A stretch of DNA of 64,000 nt from Actinoplanes solisilvae. Lineage in GTDB: Bacteria > Actinomycetota > Actinomycetes > Mycobacteriales > Micromonosporaceae. The DNA lies in NCBI RefSeq assembly GCF_003999975.1, contig NZ_RJAC01000004.1, positions 1 through 64,000 of the forward strand, written 5' to 3'. The notes under the pieces are model-generated. The model worked only from the letters and a program-made list of their open reading frames with translations, ran no database searches and was not told where the DNA came from. Both the position numbers and the translations under genes were made by a program. This document shows, one piece after another, positions 53,489 through 64,000 of this stretch (position 1 is the first letter of the stretch; each line of letters starts with the position of its first letter).

Positions 53489-54751
53489 ATGGTGACTGTG
53501 AATCCAGGACTGGCCGGTGTCGTCGCGTTCGACACCGAGATCGCGGAGCCGGACCGCGACGGTGGGGCGCTCCGCTACCGCGGCGTCGACATCCGCTCGC
53601 TGGCCGGGGTCGTGTCCTTCGGCGACGTGTGGGGCCTGCTCGCGGACGGCTCGTTCGAATCCCCGCTGCTCCCGGCGGGGCAGGAGCAGCCCCGGGTGGT
53701 CGGCGGCGCGGGCGGGCCCGCGGCGCGTGTGGCGGGTGCGGGCGGGCCTGCGGCGCGTGTGGCGGGTGTGGGCGAGCCGGCCGTGGGCGTGGCGGGCTCG
53801 GCGGGTGTGGGCGGGCCTGCGGCGCGTGTGGCGGGTGGGGACGAGCTTCGGCTTCGCAGCGGCGACGTTCGAGTCGATGTGCAGGCCGCGGCGGCCGCGC
53901 TCGGCATGAGGCCGATCATCGACCTGTCGCACGAGGAAGCCCGCGACGATGTCGCGCGGGCATCGGCCGCGATGCTCGCGGTGGTCGCCAGATCGGCGCG
54001 CGGCGACGACCTGCCGCCCGTGCCCGAGCACCGCGTCGCCGAGGGGCACGACGTCACGTCCCAGTTCATGATTCGCTGGCGGGGCGAGCCGGACCCGAGG
54101 CATGTCGCCGCGATCGACCGCTACTGGGTCTGCGCCGCCGAGCACGGCATGAACGCCTCCACGTTCACCGCCCGGGTCGTGGCCAGCACCGGCGCCGACG
54201 TCGGGGCCTGCCTGTCCGCCGCAACCGGCGCGCTCTCCGGCCCGTTGCACGGCGGCGCACCCGCCCGCGCCCTCGGCATGGTCGCCGCCGTCGAGAAAAG
54301 TGGAGACGCCCGGTCGTACGTGAAAAACGTGCTCGACAGCGGGCAACGGCTCATGGGCTTCGGCCACGCGGTGTACCGGGCCGAGGATCCGCGAGCCCGG
54401 ATCCTGCGCGAGGCCGCCCGCGAACTGGGCGCGCCCCGCTACGAGGTCGCCTTGGAACTGGAGAAAGCCGCCCTGGCCGAGTTGCGCGAACGCAAACCCG
54501 ACCGGGTCCTGGAGACCAATGTGGAGTTCTGGGCCGCGATCGTGCTCGACTTCGCCGAGGTGCCCGTGGACATGCTCGCCGCGATGTTCACCTGTGCGCG
54601 AACGGCCGGCTGGAGCGCGCACATCCTCGAACAGAAACGTCTCGCCAAGATCATCCGCCCGTCGGCCGACTACGTGGGCCCGGCGGAACGCACCGCCGCC
54701 CTGCTGCCCGGCTGGGAGGAAGCGGTGAAGCGCCACGCCACCGCTCGGTAA
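53489..54751 (+). CDS. Citrate/2-methylcitrate synthase
   Basis: The 420-residue protein has the conserved synthase motifs LRYRGVDIRSLA, GPLHGGAPARALGM (substrate His), GFGHAVYRAEDPRA (catalytic His) and the C-terminal NVEFWAAIVLDF and KIIRPSADYVGP. It condenses oxaloacetate with acetyl- or propionyl-CoA. ATG 53489 follows AAGG. A decapeptide repeat insert (about residues 74-116) from 30-bp DNA repeats lies near the N-terminal third. Confidence 0.93.
   Translation: MVTVNPGLAGVVAFDTEIAEPDRDGGALRYRGVDIRSLAGVVSFGDVWGLLADGSFESPLLPAGQEQPRVVGGAGGPAARVAGAGGPAARVAGVGEPAVGVAGSAGVGGPAARVAGGDELRLRSGDVRVDVQAAAAALGMRPIIDLSHEEARDDVARASAAMLAVVARSARGDDLPPVPEHRVAEGHDVTSQFMIRWRGEPDPRHVAAIDRYWVCAAEHGMNASTFTARVVASTGADVGACLSAATGALSGPLHGGAPARALGMVAAVEKSGDARSYVKNVLDSGQRLMGFGHAVYRAEDPRARILREAARELGAPRYEVALELEKAALAELRERKPDRVLETNVEFWAAIVLDFAEVPVDMLAAMFTCARTAGWSAHILEQKRLAKIIRPSADYVGPAERTAALLPGWEEAVKRHATAR
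53708..53837. repeat. 30-bp tandem repeat inside citrate synthase, about 4 units
   Basis: Two units (53708-53737, 53738-53767) differ at one base. A third (53768-53797) is diverged and a fourth is partly duplicated. They encode GGPAARVAGA-like decapeptides in frame. Confidence 0.88.
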
Positions 54752-55038
54752 ACCGGTCGCGAGTCCACCCGGTTGCCGACGCGATGAGGCGATGGCCGGA
54801 TCACCAGAGGGTGGCATCTGCTGACGTGTTGATAGTCGGTAGTGCTCACTGGTTGGCAATAGTGACGGTGTCAATGGAAAGAATGGGCAGCGGCCACCGG
54901 TACCCCGCAGGCAACCGTGCCGCGACGCCACGTGCCAAATCCTAGGCAGACGACAATATGTCTCTTGACTAGTTGTTATGCGGTACGGGAGGCTGCTTTC
55001 GTCCCGATGGGGGCGCGCAGGAAGGGGGGCCGTGAGCG
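54752..55038. other. Non-coding stretch left of the TnpB relic
   Basis: No gene is supported. The sequence is less GC-rich than its surroundings and holds TTGACT near 54966, which may be a promoter or the decayed left part of the insertion sequence whose tnpB tail follows. Confidence 0.45.
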
Positions 55039-55436
55039 ATGGTGTGCGTTCCGGTGTCGTCTCTGCGATCTCGGCGGCTGGCCGTGATGTCAACGTTTGG
55101 CAAGGGCGCGTTGCGGGATCGCTTTTCCAAGACCTGCTCGGCATGGGGCGCGGTGACAACCAAGCCGGCTCTGTCCGAGCGCGAATTCGCCTGTGAGGCG
55201 TGCGGGCTGGTCATCGACCGGACCGGAACGCCGCACTGAACCCGGCCGCTCTCGCGGTCGAGTCGGACAATACTGCCGGGAGTGGCTCGGTGGCAGCACG
55301 TGGAGCCGACCGGAAGACCCGTGTATGCGGGCAGGTGGCTGTGAAGCGTGAACCCGGCACGACACCAGTCGGTCAGACCGGGACCGTCCCGCTGCAAGGC
55401 AGGACTACCGACCATGTGCTCACCAAAGCACACTGA
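55039..55436 (+). pseudogene. TnpB (IS200/IS605/IS607 OrfB) C-terminal relic
   Basis: The frame from 55039 reads RDRFSKTCSAWGAVTTKPAL and SEREFACEACGLVIDR, the zinc-ribbon end of TnpB transposon nucleases (one Cys of the first pair is replaced by Trp). After a one-base frame slip near 55215 it continues NAALNPAALAVESDNTAGSG and ARGADRKTRV to a stop at 55436, a typical TnpB tail. The RuvC catalytic core is absent. Confidence 0.8.
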
Positions 55437-55441
55437 GAGGT

Positions 55442-55654
55442 AACGGTTTCACCTATCGCGTCCGCAAGAACGGCGACGTCGAACTGCTGCATCATGGGCG
55501 GCCGGCCGGAACCCTGCGCGGTCCGGCCGCCGCCCGTTTCCTCGCCGAGGTCGAGACGGGCGGCGACCCGCAGGAACTGATGGCCCGCCTCACCGGCAAC
55601 TACCGGCACGGCAACGAACGCGTCGCCCGGAACCACCCCCGCAACCGCCGATGA
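55442..55654 (+). pseudogene. 5'-truncated small hypothetical gene next to the IS relic
   Basis: The frame FTYRVRKNGDVELLHHGRPA, LRGPAAARFLAEVETGGDPQ, NYRHGNER resembles a short actinobacterial protein of unknown function. It has no ATG, GTG or TTG or ribosome site before the coding part, which begins six bases after the TnpB relic's stop. The insertion sequence probably removed its start. Confidence 0.6.
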
Positions 55655-55710
55655 CCGCGAAGCCGGGCCGAGCCGCCGGCCAGCCGCGCGGACACGAGCC
55701 GGGTGCACGA

Positions 55711-57819
<2,109 letters not shown>

Positions 57820-57905
57820 GCCGCTGTTGCTTCCCTCCCATCACCCAAGTCAATCCGAGCGCTCGGGCATTGTCGGCACTAGGTTGAGGCATAGGGGGTC
57901 AATAC

Positions 57906-58529
57906 ATGAGCACAGACATACGGGGCTGGGTGCCGGTCGAGCACCGGTGGCTCGGCCTGGACCGGCGGCAGCTCAAACCGGCGATCTTCGTACTCGTCGT
58001 CGCCCTGCTGCTGATCTACGGCTGGCCGGCCCTGAACGCGGTCGTCCCGTGGGACAACCCGATCAAGGCCGGCGACGTCCTCGACCTGGGCGACGGCGCT
58101 ACCGCCGTACCCCCGGTGGGTTGGCAGTTGGAGGACGGGGCGCTGGTCAGCGACAACACGGGCGTCAGCGCCACCCGCGACACCGTGCGGCTGGCCATGG
58201 GCGGCGCCACCATCAACATGATCGGCGCGTCGTTCGACGGCTCGGCGTCCCAGTTCCTGGACCAGGTGATCCTCTCGGAGGACCCGAACGCCAACATCTC
58301 CGCCTCGCCGACCACCTTCACCACGGCGTCGGGCCTGGTCGGGGTCGTGCGCACGGCCAGCGGCAGCGAGGGCGACGAGCTGCTCGCCGCGTTCAAGATG
58401 TCCAACACCGACCCGGCCACGGCGCCGGCGCTGCTCGTCGACGTGAACACCGTCCCGGGCGAGTTCCAGCAGTACTCCGGGGAGATCCAGGACCTCCTGC
58501 GGAGCATCACAGCGGGAGCCAACGAATGA
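57906..58529 (+). CDS. Membrane-anchored protein paired with PrsW-type protease
   Basis: The 207-residue protein has a cytoplasmic N-terminus (with YGWPAL after the helix), one membrane helix at about 27-45 and a large exported beta-rich domain without Cys. The stop overlaps the next start (ATGA). Co-translation with an intramembrane protease suggests it may be a substrate or partner, but no function is known. Confidence 0.7.
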   Translation: MSTDIRGWVPVEHRWLGLDRRQLKPAIFVLVVALLLIYGWPALNAVVPWDNPIKAGDVLDLGDGATAVPPVGWQLEDGALVSDNTGVSATRDTVRLAMGGATINMIGASFDGSASQFLDQVILSEDPNANISASPTTFTTASGLVGVVRTASGSEGDELLAAFKMSNTDPATAPALLVDVNTVPGEFQQYSGEIQDLLRSITAGANE

Positions 58530-59719
58530 CCGTCACCGGCGTACCGGCCAAGAATTCACAGCTCACCGCCATCGAGGAGTCGGGCTGGGGCGAACGGTTC
58601 AAGCTGATCCAGCCGCACAACCCCGCTTTCTGGGTGTACGTGATCGGCGTCGGACTCGGCGCGGTCGGCCTGATCAAATACTTCGGGCCCGCGTTCGGCA
58701 CCTACCGGCTCGCGGTGACCAGCGGCATCATCTTCTTCGGGATCTATCTCATCCCGTGGCTGCTGTTCCTGCGCCGCCAGAACCGCTACACCGCGCAGCC
58801 GGCCGGTCTGCTGGGCGCCGGTTTCCTGTGGGGCGGCGTGGCCGCCACGTTCTGGATCGCGCTGCCGGCCAACACCGCCCTGCTCGAGATCTGGACGAAG
58901 CTGCTCGGCCCGACCGGCGCGGGCACATGGGGGGCCGGGCTCAGCGCGCCGATCAACGAGGAGTGGGGCAAGGCCCTCGGGCTGATCCTGCTCATCGCGC
59001 TGGCCCCGCGCCTGGTCCGCAGCGCGTACGACGGGTTCATCATAGGTGCCTTCATCGGACTCGGTTTCCAGGTGTTCGAGGACGTTTTGTACGCCTACAA
59101 CAACGCGACCTCGAGCTTCGGCGTGGGACAACTGGAGTCCTCGCTGTTCATCCTGGCGGTCCGCGGCTTCGTCGGCATCACGTCGCACGCCCTGTTCAGT
59201 GCGGTGTTCTGCGCCGGCGTCATGTGGATCCTCGGCCGTACGCCGGGGGAGCGGCGCGTCGGCCGAGGCGTGGCGGCGTGTCTGGCGGCCATGTTCCTGC
59301 ACTTCGCGTGGGACGACGCGGCCGGCCTCTTCCAGGGCGTCACCTTCCTGCTGATCGCCGGGCCGTACCTGATCCTCATGCCGCTCGCGATCGTGGTTCT
59401 GCTCGTCGTGCGGCGCCTCGCGTCGTCGAAGGAGCGCCTGTGGATGCGCGAACTGCTCGCGCCCGAGGTCGAGTCCGGCGTGATCGATCAGCCGCTGCTC
59501 GACGCGGTCAGCGGTCTCCACAAGGACCGCCGGCACTTCCGCAAGCTTGTCCACAGCCGCCGCCGCGCCCGGCACCTGATCGAGAGCGCGCACGACCTCG
59601 CCCAGGAGATCGCGACGTCGGGCGGGCACGAGACGCCACGAGTGGCGCACGCGCGGGCCGAGGTGCTGCGCCTGCGCGGGGGTCCCGCCCTCGCCGCTCC
59701 GCCACGGCCACTACCTTGA
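58526..59719 (+). CDS. PrsW-family intramembrane metalloprotease
   Basis: The 397-residue protein has about eight membrane helices and the PrsW motifs INEEWGKAL (EExxK), GLGFQVFEDVLY, SHALFSAVF and HFAWDDA. These contain Glu and His residues expected to bind the catalytic metal. Family members cleave membrane anti-sigma factors (as PrsW does RsiW) or other single-pass proteins. A hydrophilic C-terminal tail follows. Confidence 0.9.
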   Translation: MTVTGVPAKNSQLTAIEESGWGERFKLIQPHNPAFWVYVIGVGLGAVGLIKYFGPAFGTYRLAVTSGIIFFGIYLIPWLLFLRRQNRYTAQPAGLLGAGFLWGGVAATFWIALPANTALLEIWTKLLGPTGAGTWGAGLSAPINEEWGKALGLILLIALAPRLVRSAYDGFIIGAFIGLGFQVFEDVLYAYNNATSSFGVGQLESSLFILAVRGFVGITSHALFSAVFCAGVMWILGRTPGERRVGRGVAACLAAMFLHFAWDDAAGLFQGVTFLLIAGPYLILMPLAIVVLLVVRRLASSKERLWMRELLAPEVESGVIDQPLLDAVSGLHKDRRHFRKLVHSRRRARHLIESAHDLAQEIATSGGHETPRVAHARAEVLRLRGGPALAAPPRPLP

Positions 59720-59723
59720 TCAC

Positions 59724-60224
59724 ATGGAGACTCGGCTGACGTACCCGGAGGTCGGCGCCACCCGCGAGGGTCCGCTGCCTTCCGGGTACGCCCATGTGGT
59801 GCGCGACGTGCGTCTGGGTTCCGGCCGTGCGACGTTCGACCGCGCTGTGGACGGACTCTTCCACTGGAGGATGCACCGCACGGCCGGCTTCCGGGTGGCT
59901 GTGGACAAACCGGCCGCTGTGGATATGGAGGTGGCCCCTCGGTTCTTCGGGCTGCCCATCCCGTGCCGAGTCGTCTACACGGTCGACGATCCTGACCGTC
60001 GAGGCTTCGCGTACGGGACCCTGCCCGGCCATCCCGAGCGGGGCGAGGAAGCTTTCATCGTCAGCATCGCGCCCGACGGTGAGGTGCGGTTCCGGATCCG
60101 CGCGTTCAGCCGCCCCGCCTCGCTGCTCGTCCGCCTCGGCGGCCCGGTCGCGACGCTGGTCCAGCGCTACGCGACCGGCCGCTACCTCAAGGCCATGAAG
60201 CAACTCGCCACCGCGGAGCACTGA
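59724..60224 (+). CDS. DUF1990 (UPF0548) family protein
   Basis: The 166-residue soluble protein has the family pattern LTYPEVGATREGPLPSGYAH, then ATFDRAVDGLFHWRMHRTAG and FAYGTLPGHPERGEEAF. The fold is predicted beta-rich; a role is not established. It starts four bases after the PrsW stop and may be in the same operon. Confidence 0.88.
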   Translation: METRLTYPEVGATREGPLPSGYAHVVRDVRLGSGRATFDRAVDGLFHWRMHRTAGFRVAVDKPAAVDMEVAPRFFGLPIPCRVVYTVDDPDRRGFAYGTLPGHPERGEEAFIVSIAPDGEVRFRIRAFSRPASLLVRLGGPVATLVQRYATGRYLKAMKQLATAEH

Positions 60225-60317
60225 CCCGCTCCCGCCTCGGCTCCCCCCGGCCCGAGCTGGTCTCTCCGGCCCGAGCTGGTCTTCCCGGGCGGCTCGTTTC
60301 TGAGGCCGGTCCTTCTC

Positions 60318-61349
60318 TCAGAGCCGGTCCGCGTCCACCACGGCCTGGGTGAACTCGCGTGGCGCCTCCTGCGGCACGTTGTGGCCGACGTTGAACGTGC
60401 GGTGGTTGTACTTGCCGGTGAAGTGCTTGCGGTACGAGCTGCCGTTGCCGGCGGGCGTGAACGGGTCGAACTTGCCGTCGATCGTGACCGTCGGCACCCC
60501 GATCGTCGGCCCCTTCTGCAGGCGCGTTTCGATGGCGGCGTACTCGGGCTCGGCCGGCGCGAGGCTGAGCCGCCACCGGTAGTTGCCGATCACGATGGGC
60601 ACGTAGTCCGGATTCTTGAACGCCGCGGCCGTACGGGCGTACGTGGCCTCGGAGAACTTCCAGGTCGGCGAGTTGAACCTCCAGATGAACTCGCCCATCT
60701 CGGCCGTGTACTTCTCGAAGCCCTTCCGGCCCCGCTCGGTCGAGAAGTAGTACTGGTACCACCAGGCGTTCTCGGCCGCGGGCGGCAGCGGTTCCTTGTT
60801 CACGTCCAGGTTCGTGATCAGATAGCCGGTTACCGAGACGAGTGCCTTGACCCGCTCGGGCCACAGCGCCGCGATGATGTCGGCCGTGCGCGATCCCCAG
60901 TCGTACCCGGCCAGGACCGCCCTCTTGATCTTGAGCACGTCCATCAGGGCCAGGATGTCCAGGGCGAACGCGGCCTGATCGACGTTACGGGGAGTATCCG
61001 GCGACTTGAACGTGGTCGATCCGTGGCCCCGGAAGTACGGGACGATGACCCGGTAGCCGCGCGCGGCGAGCAGCGGCGCGACCTCCTCGAAGCTGTGGAT
61101 GTCGTACGGAAACCCGTGCAGCAGGATGACCGGCCGGCCCCTGGTCTTCCCCAGCTCGACATATCCGACGTTGAGCACACCGGCGTCGAGCTGCCTCACC
61201 GGCCCGAACCGTGCGCCACCCGCGGGCGCCGCCCCCGCCGGCCCGCCGCCCACCAGCGGGCTGATGCCGGCGGCGACCGCGGCGGCCCCGGTGGTGAGCA
61301 GGAACTGGCGGCGGCCTTGGTGCAGGTCACCGAGCGGGTTGATGTCCAT
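60318..61349 (-). CDS. Tat-exported epoxide-hydrolase-like alpha/beta hydrolase
   Basis: The 343-residue protein has a twin-arginine signal (GRRQFLLTTGAAA) and an alpha/beta hydrolase fold. It carries oxyanion motif HGFPYD, nucleophile Asp in GYDWGSRTA and His in VGHNVPQE. An Asp nucleophile is typical of epoxide hydrolases and haloalkane dehalogenases. It is folded before export and probably acts outside the cell. ATG 61349 follows AGGAGAGG. The substrate is unknown. Confidence 0.88.
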   Translation of the reverse strand: MDINPLGDLHQGRRQFLLTTGAAAVAAGISPLVGGGPAGAAPAGGARFGPVRQLDAGVLNVGYVELGKTRGRPVILLHGFPYDIHSFEEVAPLLAARGYRVIVPYFRGHGSTTFKSPDTPRNVDQAAFALDILALMDVLKIKRAVLAGYDWGSRTADIIAALWPERVKALVSVTGYLITNLDVNKEPLPPAAENAWWYQYYFSTERGRKGFEKYTAEMGEFIWRFNSPTWKFSEATYARTAAAFKNPDYVPIVIGNYRWRLSLAPAEPEYAAIETRLQKGPTIGVPTVTIDGKFDPFTPAGNGSSYRKHFTGKYNHRTFNVGHNVPQEAPREFTQAVVDADRL

Positions 61350-61559
61350 GACAAGCCTCTCCTGTGGATATCGCGCTGTCGTCGCATCCCACGCTCACAT
61401 CCCGGGGAGACACGGGAACCAGGAGAACCCACTGGTCGCCCGATGCCCGGGGTCCCTGGTGCGAACCCCAGGCATGTGACCTGTACCTCCAACCCCGCAA
61501 CCGACGTCGTGACCGGCCGGAGCCCGTTGCTCGACCTCAGGTCAGCGGCCGCGGCAGCG
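61350..61559. other. 210-bp intergenic stretch
   Basis: No gene is seen. It holds the promoter side of the Tat-exported hydrolase (ribosome site next to 61349) and the 3' flank of the LLM oxidoreductase gene. Confidence 0.4.
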
Positions 61560-62651
61560 CTACGACCGCAGAACCTGGCCGAGTCGTTCCAGCGAACCGA
61601 GCCGATCCGTCTCGGCCGGAATCAGCACGACGCTCGTAGCCCCGGCAGCGTGCCGAGCCCCGATCTGTTCACGAACCTCATCGGCCGTACCCGCCAGCGA
61701 CAATGCCCTGACCCACTCGTCGTCCATGCTCTCAGCGAATCGTTCCGGGCTTTCCGATACCTTCCGGTGCCGAGCGATCGCGTCCGCGAACGGCATGGGC
61801 GCAAGGTGCGGCGCCCAATCCGGCTCCCCGATCCAGGCCAGCCCCGGCCGCACGAGCTCCCGGGCCGCCACGCCATCCACCCCGACAACTGCCGCGTCAT
61901 AGGTGATGACCTCAAGCCCCGACCCGCCGCCATCACCCCTGACGGTGCCTGTCGTTCCGCGCGTCGACTCGCCGCGCTCAGCCCAAGCCGTGCCGGCCGC
62001 CTGCCCCGTCGCCGCCGCTTCCCGCGTCGAAATCGTTGCTACCGGTGGCCAGCTCGGCGACGACGGCACGCCCATCTGGTGGATCGCGGCCTCGATGTAC
62101 GGCGGGGCGGCGGGCTCGGCGAGCAGGACGCCGTCGGAGGCCCGGCCGGCCAGGGCGATCGACTTCGGGCCGCGGACGCCGAGCACGACCGGCGGCACCA
62201 CTTCGGGGATCTCGCCGATGATCACGCCCTCGACGTTGACGTAACGGCCGGCGGCCGGGCCCGGCTCGCCCCGCAGCAGGGCGCGGACCGCGACCGTGAA
62301 TTCCTCGAGCAGGGTCAGCGGACTCGCCGGCCAGGCACCGGCCTGACGCATCCAGTCGGGCATGCCGTGGCCGATTCCCGCGATCACCCGGCCCGGGAAG
62401 AGCTGCGCGAGCGTTGCCAGCTCCATCGCCGCGAACGCCGCGTTGCGCGCTCCGGCCGGCAGAATGCCGATCCCGACGACGATCCGCGATGTCGCAGCAA
62501 GCACCGAACCCGCCTGTGCGATACCTCCACGGTATCCAAGGTCTTCCACAACCCACAGCTCGTCGAAGCCCAGCGTGTCAGCCCGCCGCGCGTAGTCCAA
62601 TACCTCGCCCACCGGCAGATCCCGCGGCAGCATCACACCGACACGTGTCAT
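61560..62651 (-). CDS. F420-dependent LLM-class oxidoreductase
   Basis: This 363-residue TIM-barrel protein has LGFDELWVVEDLGYRGGIAQ, LFPGRVIAGIGHGMPDWMRQ and GVRGPKSIALAGRASDGVLL, typical of F420-using enzymes. A low-complexity segment of about 50 residues (Ser/Thr/Gly-rich, about residues 195-245) interrupts the barrel. The start overlaps the stop of the acetyltransferase gene by four bases, so the two are co-translated. Confidence 0.85.
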   Translation of the reverse strand: MTRVGVMLPRDLPVGEVLDYARRADTLGFDELWVVEDLGYRGGIAQAGSVLAATSRIVVGIGILPAGARNAAFAAMELATLAQLFPGRVIAGIGHGMPDWMRQAGAWPASPLTLLEEFTVAVRALLRGEPGPAAGRYVNVEGVIIGEIPEVVPPVVLGVRGPKSIALAGRASDGVLLAEPAAPPYIEAAIHQMGVPSSPSWPPVATISTREAAATGQAAGTAWAERGESTRGTTGTVRGDGGGSGLEVITYDAAVVGVDGVAARELVRPGLAWIGEPDWAPHLAPMPFADAIARHRKVSESPERFAESMDDEWVRALSLAGTADEVREQIGARHAAGATSVVLIPAETDRLGSLERLGQVLRS

Positions 62652-63247
62652 GACGTGCTCCTCCCGAATCCGGTCTTGTCCGCTTCGGTGATCTCCCGAA
62701 GCATCCGCGCCGGATTGCCCGCCACGATCACCCCGGGCGGCACCGACCGCGTCACCACACTGCCCGACCCCACGATCGACCCGTCACCGATCGTCACACC
62801 CTGGTTGATCGTCACGTCGCCACCCACCCAGACCCGGTCACCAATAGTCACCGGTTTGGCGTAGCACCCGCCCGCGGCCCGCTCGAACGGGTCGATCGCG
62901 TGGTTACTCGTGTAGATCCCCACCCGCGGCCCGAACAGCACATCGTCACCGATCGTGATCCCGCCGCCGTCGAGCATCACGCAGTCGAAGTTCGCGTAGA
63001 ACCGGTCCCCGACGCTGATGTTGAACCCGAATTCGCACCGGAACGTCGGCTCGAAATGGCAGTTCGCCCCGACCGCCCCCAGCAGCCGCCGCAGGATCGT
63101 CTCGCGAGCCGCCGCCGCCTGCCCGAAACTGGCGTTGTACTCCCCGGTCAGCAACACCGCCCGCTGCCGAGCCTGCACCAGCTCATCGGTGAGATCGTCA
63201 TACATGGCGCCGGTCAGAATATGCGCCCGCTGCTCCTCAAGTGTCAC
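62648..63247 (-). CDS. Sugar O-acetyltransferase (maltose/galactoside type)
   Basis: The 199-residue protein has an N-terminal helical domain (ILTGAMYDDLTDELVQARQR) and a left-handed beta helix of hexapeptide repeats (VRIGPRVGIYTSNH-type, WVGGDVTINQGVTIGDGSIV). The catalytic His lies in YTSNHAID. It transfers acetyl from acetyl-CoA to a sugar hydroxyl. GTG 63247 follows AAGGA. Confidence 0.9.
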   Translation of the reverse strand: MTLEEQRAHILTGAMYDDLTDELVQARQRAVLLTGEYNASFGQAAAARETILRRLLGAVGANCHFEPTFRCEFGFNISVGDRFYANFDCVMLDGGGITIGDDVLFGPRVGIYTSNHAIDPFERAAGGCYAKPVTIGDRVWVGGDVTINQGVTIGDGSIVGSGSVVTRSVPPGVIVAGNPARMLREITEADKTGFGRSTS

Positions 63248-63339
63248 AACAGATCCTTACGCGTACGCTCCCTGGGCGGAACCCTTCCGAAGATCAATTC
63301 TCCGCCGTACGCGGTCATGCCGCTCTTTATGATCGGCCG

Positions 63340-64000
63340 ATGTTGATCGACGATGCGGCTCTGGCCGTCACCGCCGCCGAGGCGGGCGCCGCGGTGATAC
63401 TCAAAAGGTATGGAACCCGGGTCCAGCAATTCGCCAAAGCTCCCGGCGATTTCGCCACCGAGGCCGACCTCGAAGCGGAACAGGCCATCCTCGAGGTATT
63501 GCGCACAGCCCGCCCGGACGACGCGATCGTCGGCGAGGAGAGCGGCCGCAGCGGCATCACCACCAACGGTCGCGAGTGGCTGGTCGATCCCCTCTGCGGC
63601 ACCCTCAACTTCGCCGCCCACACGATGCTCGCCTCGGTGAACGTCGCCCTGCGCACCAACACGAGCACCCCGGCTGCTGCCTCGGCCGACCCGTTCGCCG
63701 CGGAAGTGTTCTGGACCGACGGCGAGCGGGCTTGGCTGCGGCGGGACGGAAAGGACACGCGGCTGCGACCGGATCCGGCCACGAATCTGGTGGACCTCAA
63801 CCTGGACCCTCCGTTCACTAACGCTCCGGCCTTCCGGACAGCCGGCCTGCTTGTGGAGAAGCGCTTCACCGACCGCTTCAAGCCGCGCGTCATCTCCAGC
63901 ACGCTCGCCGTAGCCTGGGTGGCCGCCGGTCGCCGGGCCGCCTACATCACCGACGGCCGGCTCGGCGACAGCGTGCATTTCGCCGCCGGCACAGCCCTCT
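63340..64000 (+). CDS. Inositol-monophosphatase-family protein, partial at window edge
   Basis: The open frame runs from ATG 63340 past the window end (220 codons seen). It has the IMPase metal motifs GEESG and DPLCGTLNF. The usual DPIDGT carries Asp at a metal position; here Cys replaces it, a variant I recall from actinobacteria. The substrate may differ from inositol phosphate. It is divergent from the acetyltransferase operon by 92 bases. Confidence 0.85.
   Translation, partial: MLIDDAALAVTAAEAGAAVILKRYGTRVQQFAKAPGDFATEADLEAEQAILEVLRTARPDDAIVGEESGRSGITTNGREWLVDPLCGTLNFAAHTMLASVNVALRTNTSTPAAASADPFAAEVFWTDGERAWLRRDGKDTRLRPDPATNLVDLNLDPPFTNAPAFRTAGLLVEKRFTDRFKPRVISSTLAVAWVAAGRRAAYITDGRLGDSVHFAAGTAL

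Noticed and set aside
60240..60295. Direct repeat CGGCCCGAGCTGGTCT between convergent genes
   Set aside because: Only two short copies with no symmetry or coding context; not informative on its own.

Overview
The window is very GC-rich, densely coding actinobacterial chromosome. The best guess is Actinoplanes or a close relative in the Micromonosporaceae. Support comes from mycothiol- and F420-type enzymes, a DUF4259 protein, heavy use of CGTACG, three methyl-accepting chemotaxis proteins (unusual outside motile actinobacteria), and a near-consensus FliA-type promoter (CTCA-N17-GCCGATCT) in front of one of them. The last point fits zoospore motility. No rRNA, tRNA or CRISPR array was seen.

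Layout. 1-9.7 kb: a DMT exporter, a mycothiol/DinB-type protein, a secreted DUF5666-like protein, a divergent DUF418/TetR pair with a clear operator, an enterochelin-esterase-like hydrolase and the three-gene pntAA-pntAB-pntB transhydrogenase operon. 9.8-18 kb: an acetoacetate-decarboxylase-like protein, two chemoreceptors, a class III aminotransferase, a nucleoside hydrolase and an LtaS-like sulfatase, then a phosphoketolase relic. 18-27.3 kb: a DUF4259 protein, an Lnu-like nucleotidyltransferase, a methyltransferase/amidohydrolase pair, an aldo-keto reductase relic, a MerR regulator, a DNA-alkylation-repair relic, a GGDEF/EAL protein, a GNAT relic and two copies of an inverted-repeat (MITE-like) element. 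27.4-31 kb: a membrane YVTN beta-propeller protein with an ECF sigma/anti-sigma pair. 31-39 kb: acyltransferase, a DrrAB-type ABC exporter with its MerR regulator, a two-component system, and two small membrane/secreted proteins. 39-47 kb: an F420 LLM oxidoreductase, a collapsed alkanesulfonate-uptake locus, MMPL exporter/MarR, a TPR protein, a third chemoreceptor and a beta carbonic anhydrase. 47-55.7 kb: a frameshifted gene, MarR plus ABC exporter, a nitroreductase relic, divergent citrate synthases and a TnpB relic. 55.7-64 kb: glgX, a PrsW-type protease pair, DUF1990, a Tat-exported epoxide-hydrolase-like enzyme, an LLM oxidoreductase, a hexapeptide acetyltransferase and the start of an inositol-monophosphatase-family gene.

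Two patterns stand out. First, several genes look collapsed in place: recognisable ends remain, the middle is missing and the frame changes at the junction (phosphoketolase, aldo-keto reductase, GNAT, sulfonate ABC/SsuD locus, nitroreductase, plus a 5'-truncated repair gene). This is either unusual deletion-driven erosion or an assembly artefact, and either deserves checking. Second, several enzymes and one membrane protein carry in-frame 18- or 30-bp tandem repeats or low-complexity inserts. Control circuits visible as dyads include TetR/DUF418, MerR/DrrAB (probably a leaderless transcript), two MarR/exporter pairs and the divergent citrate synthases.
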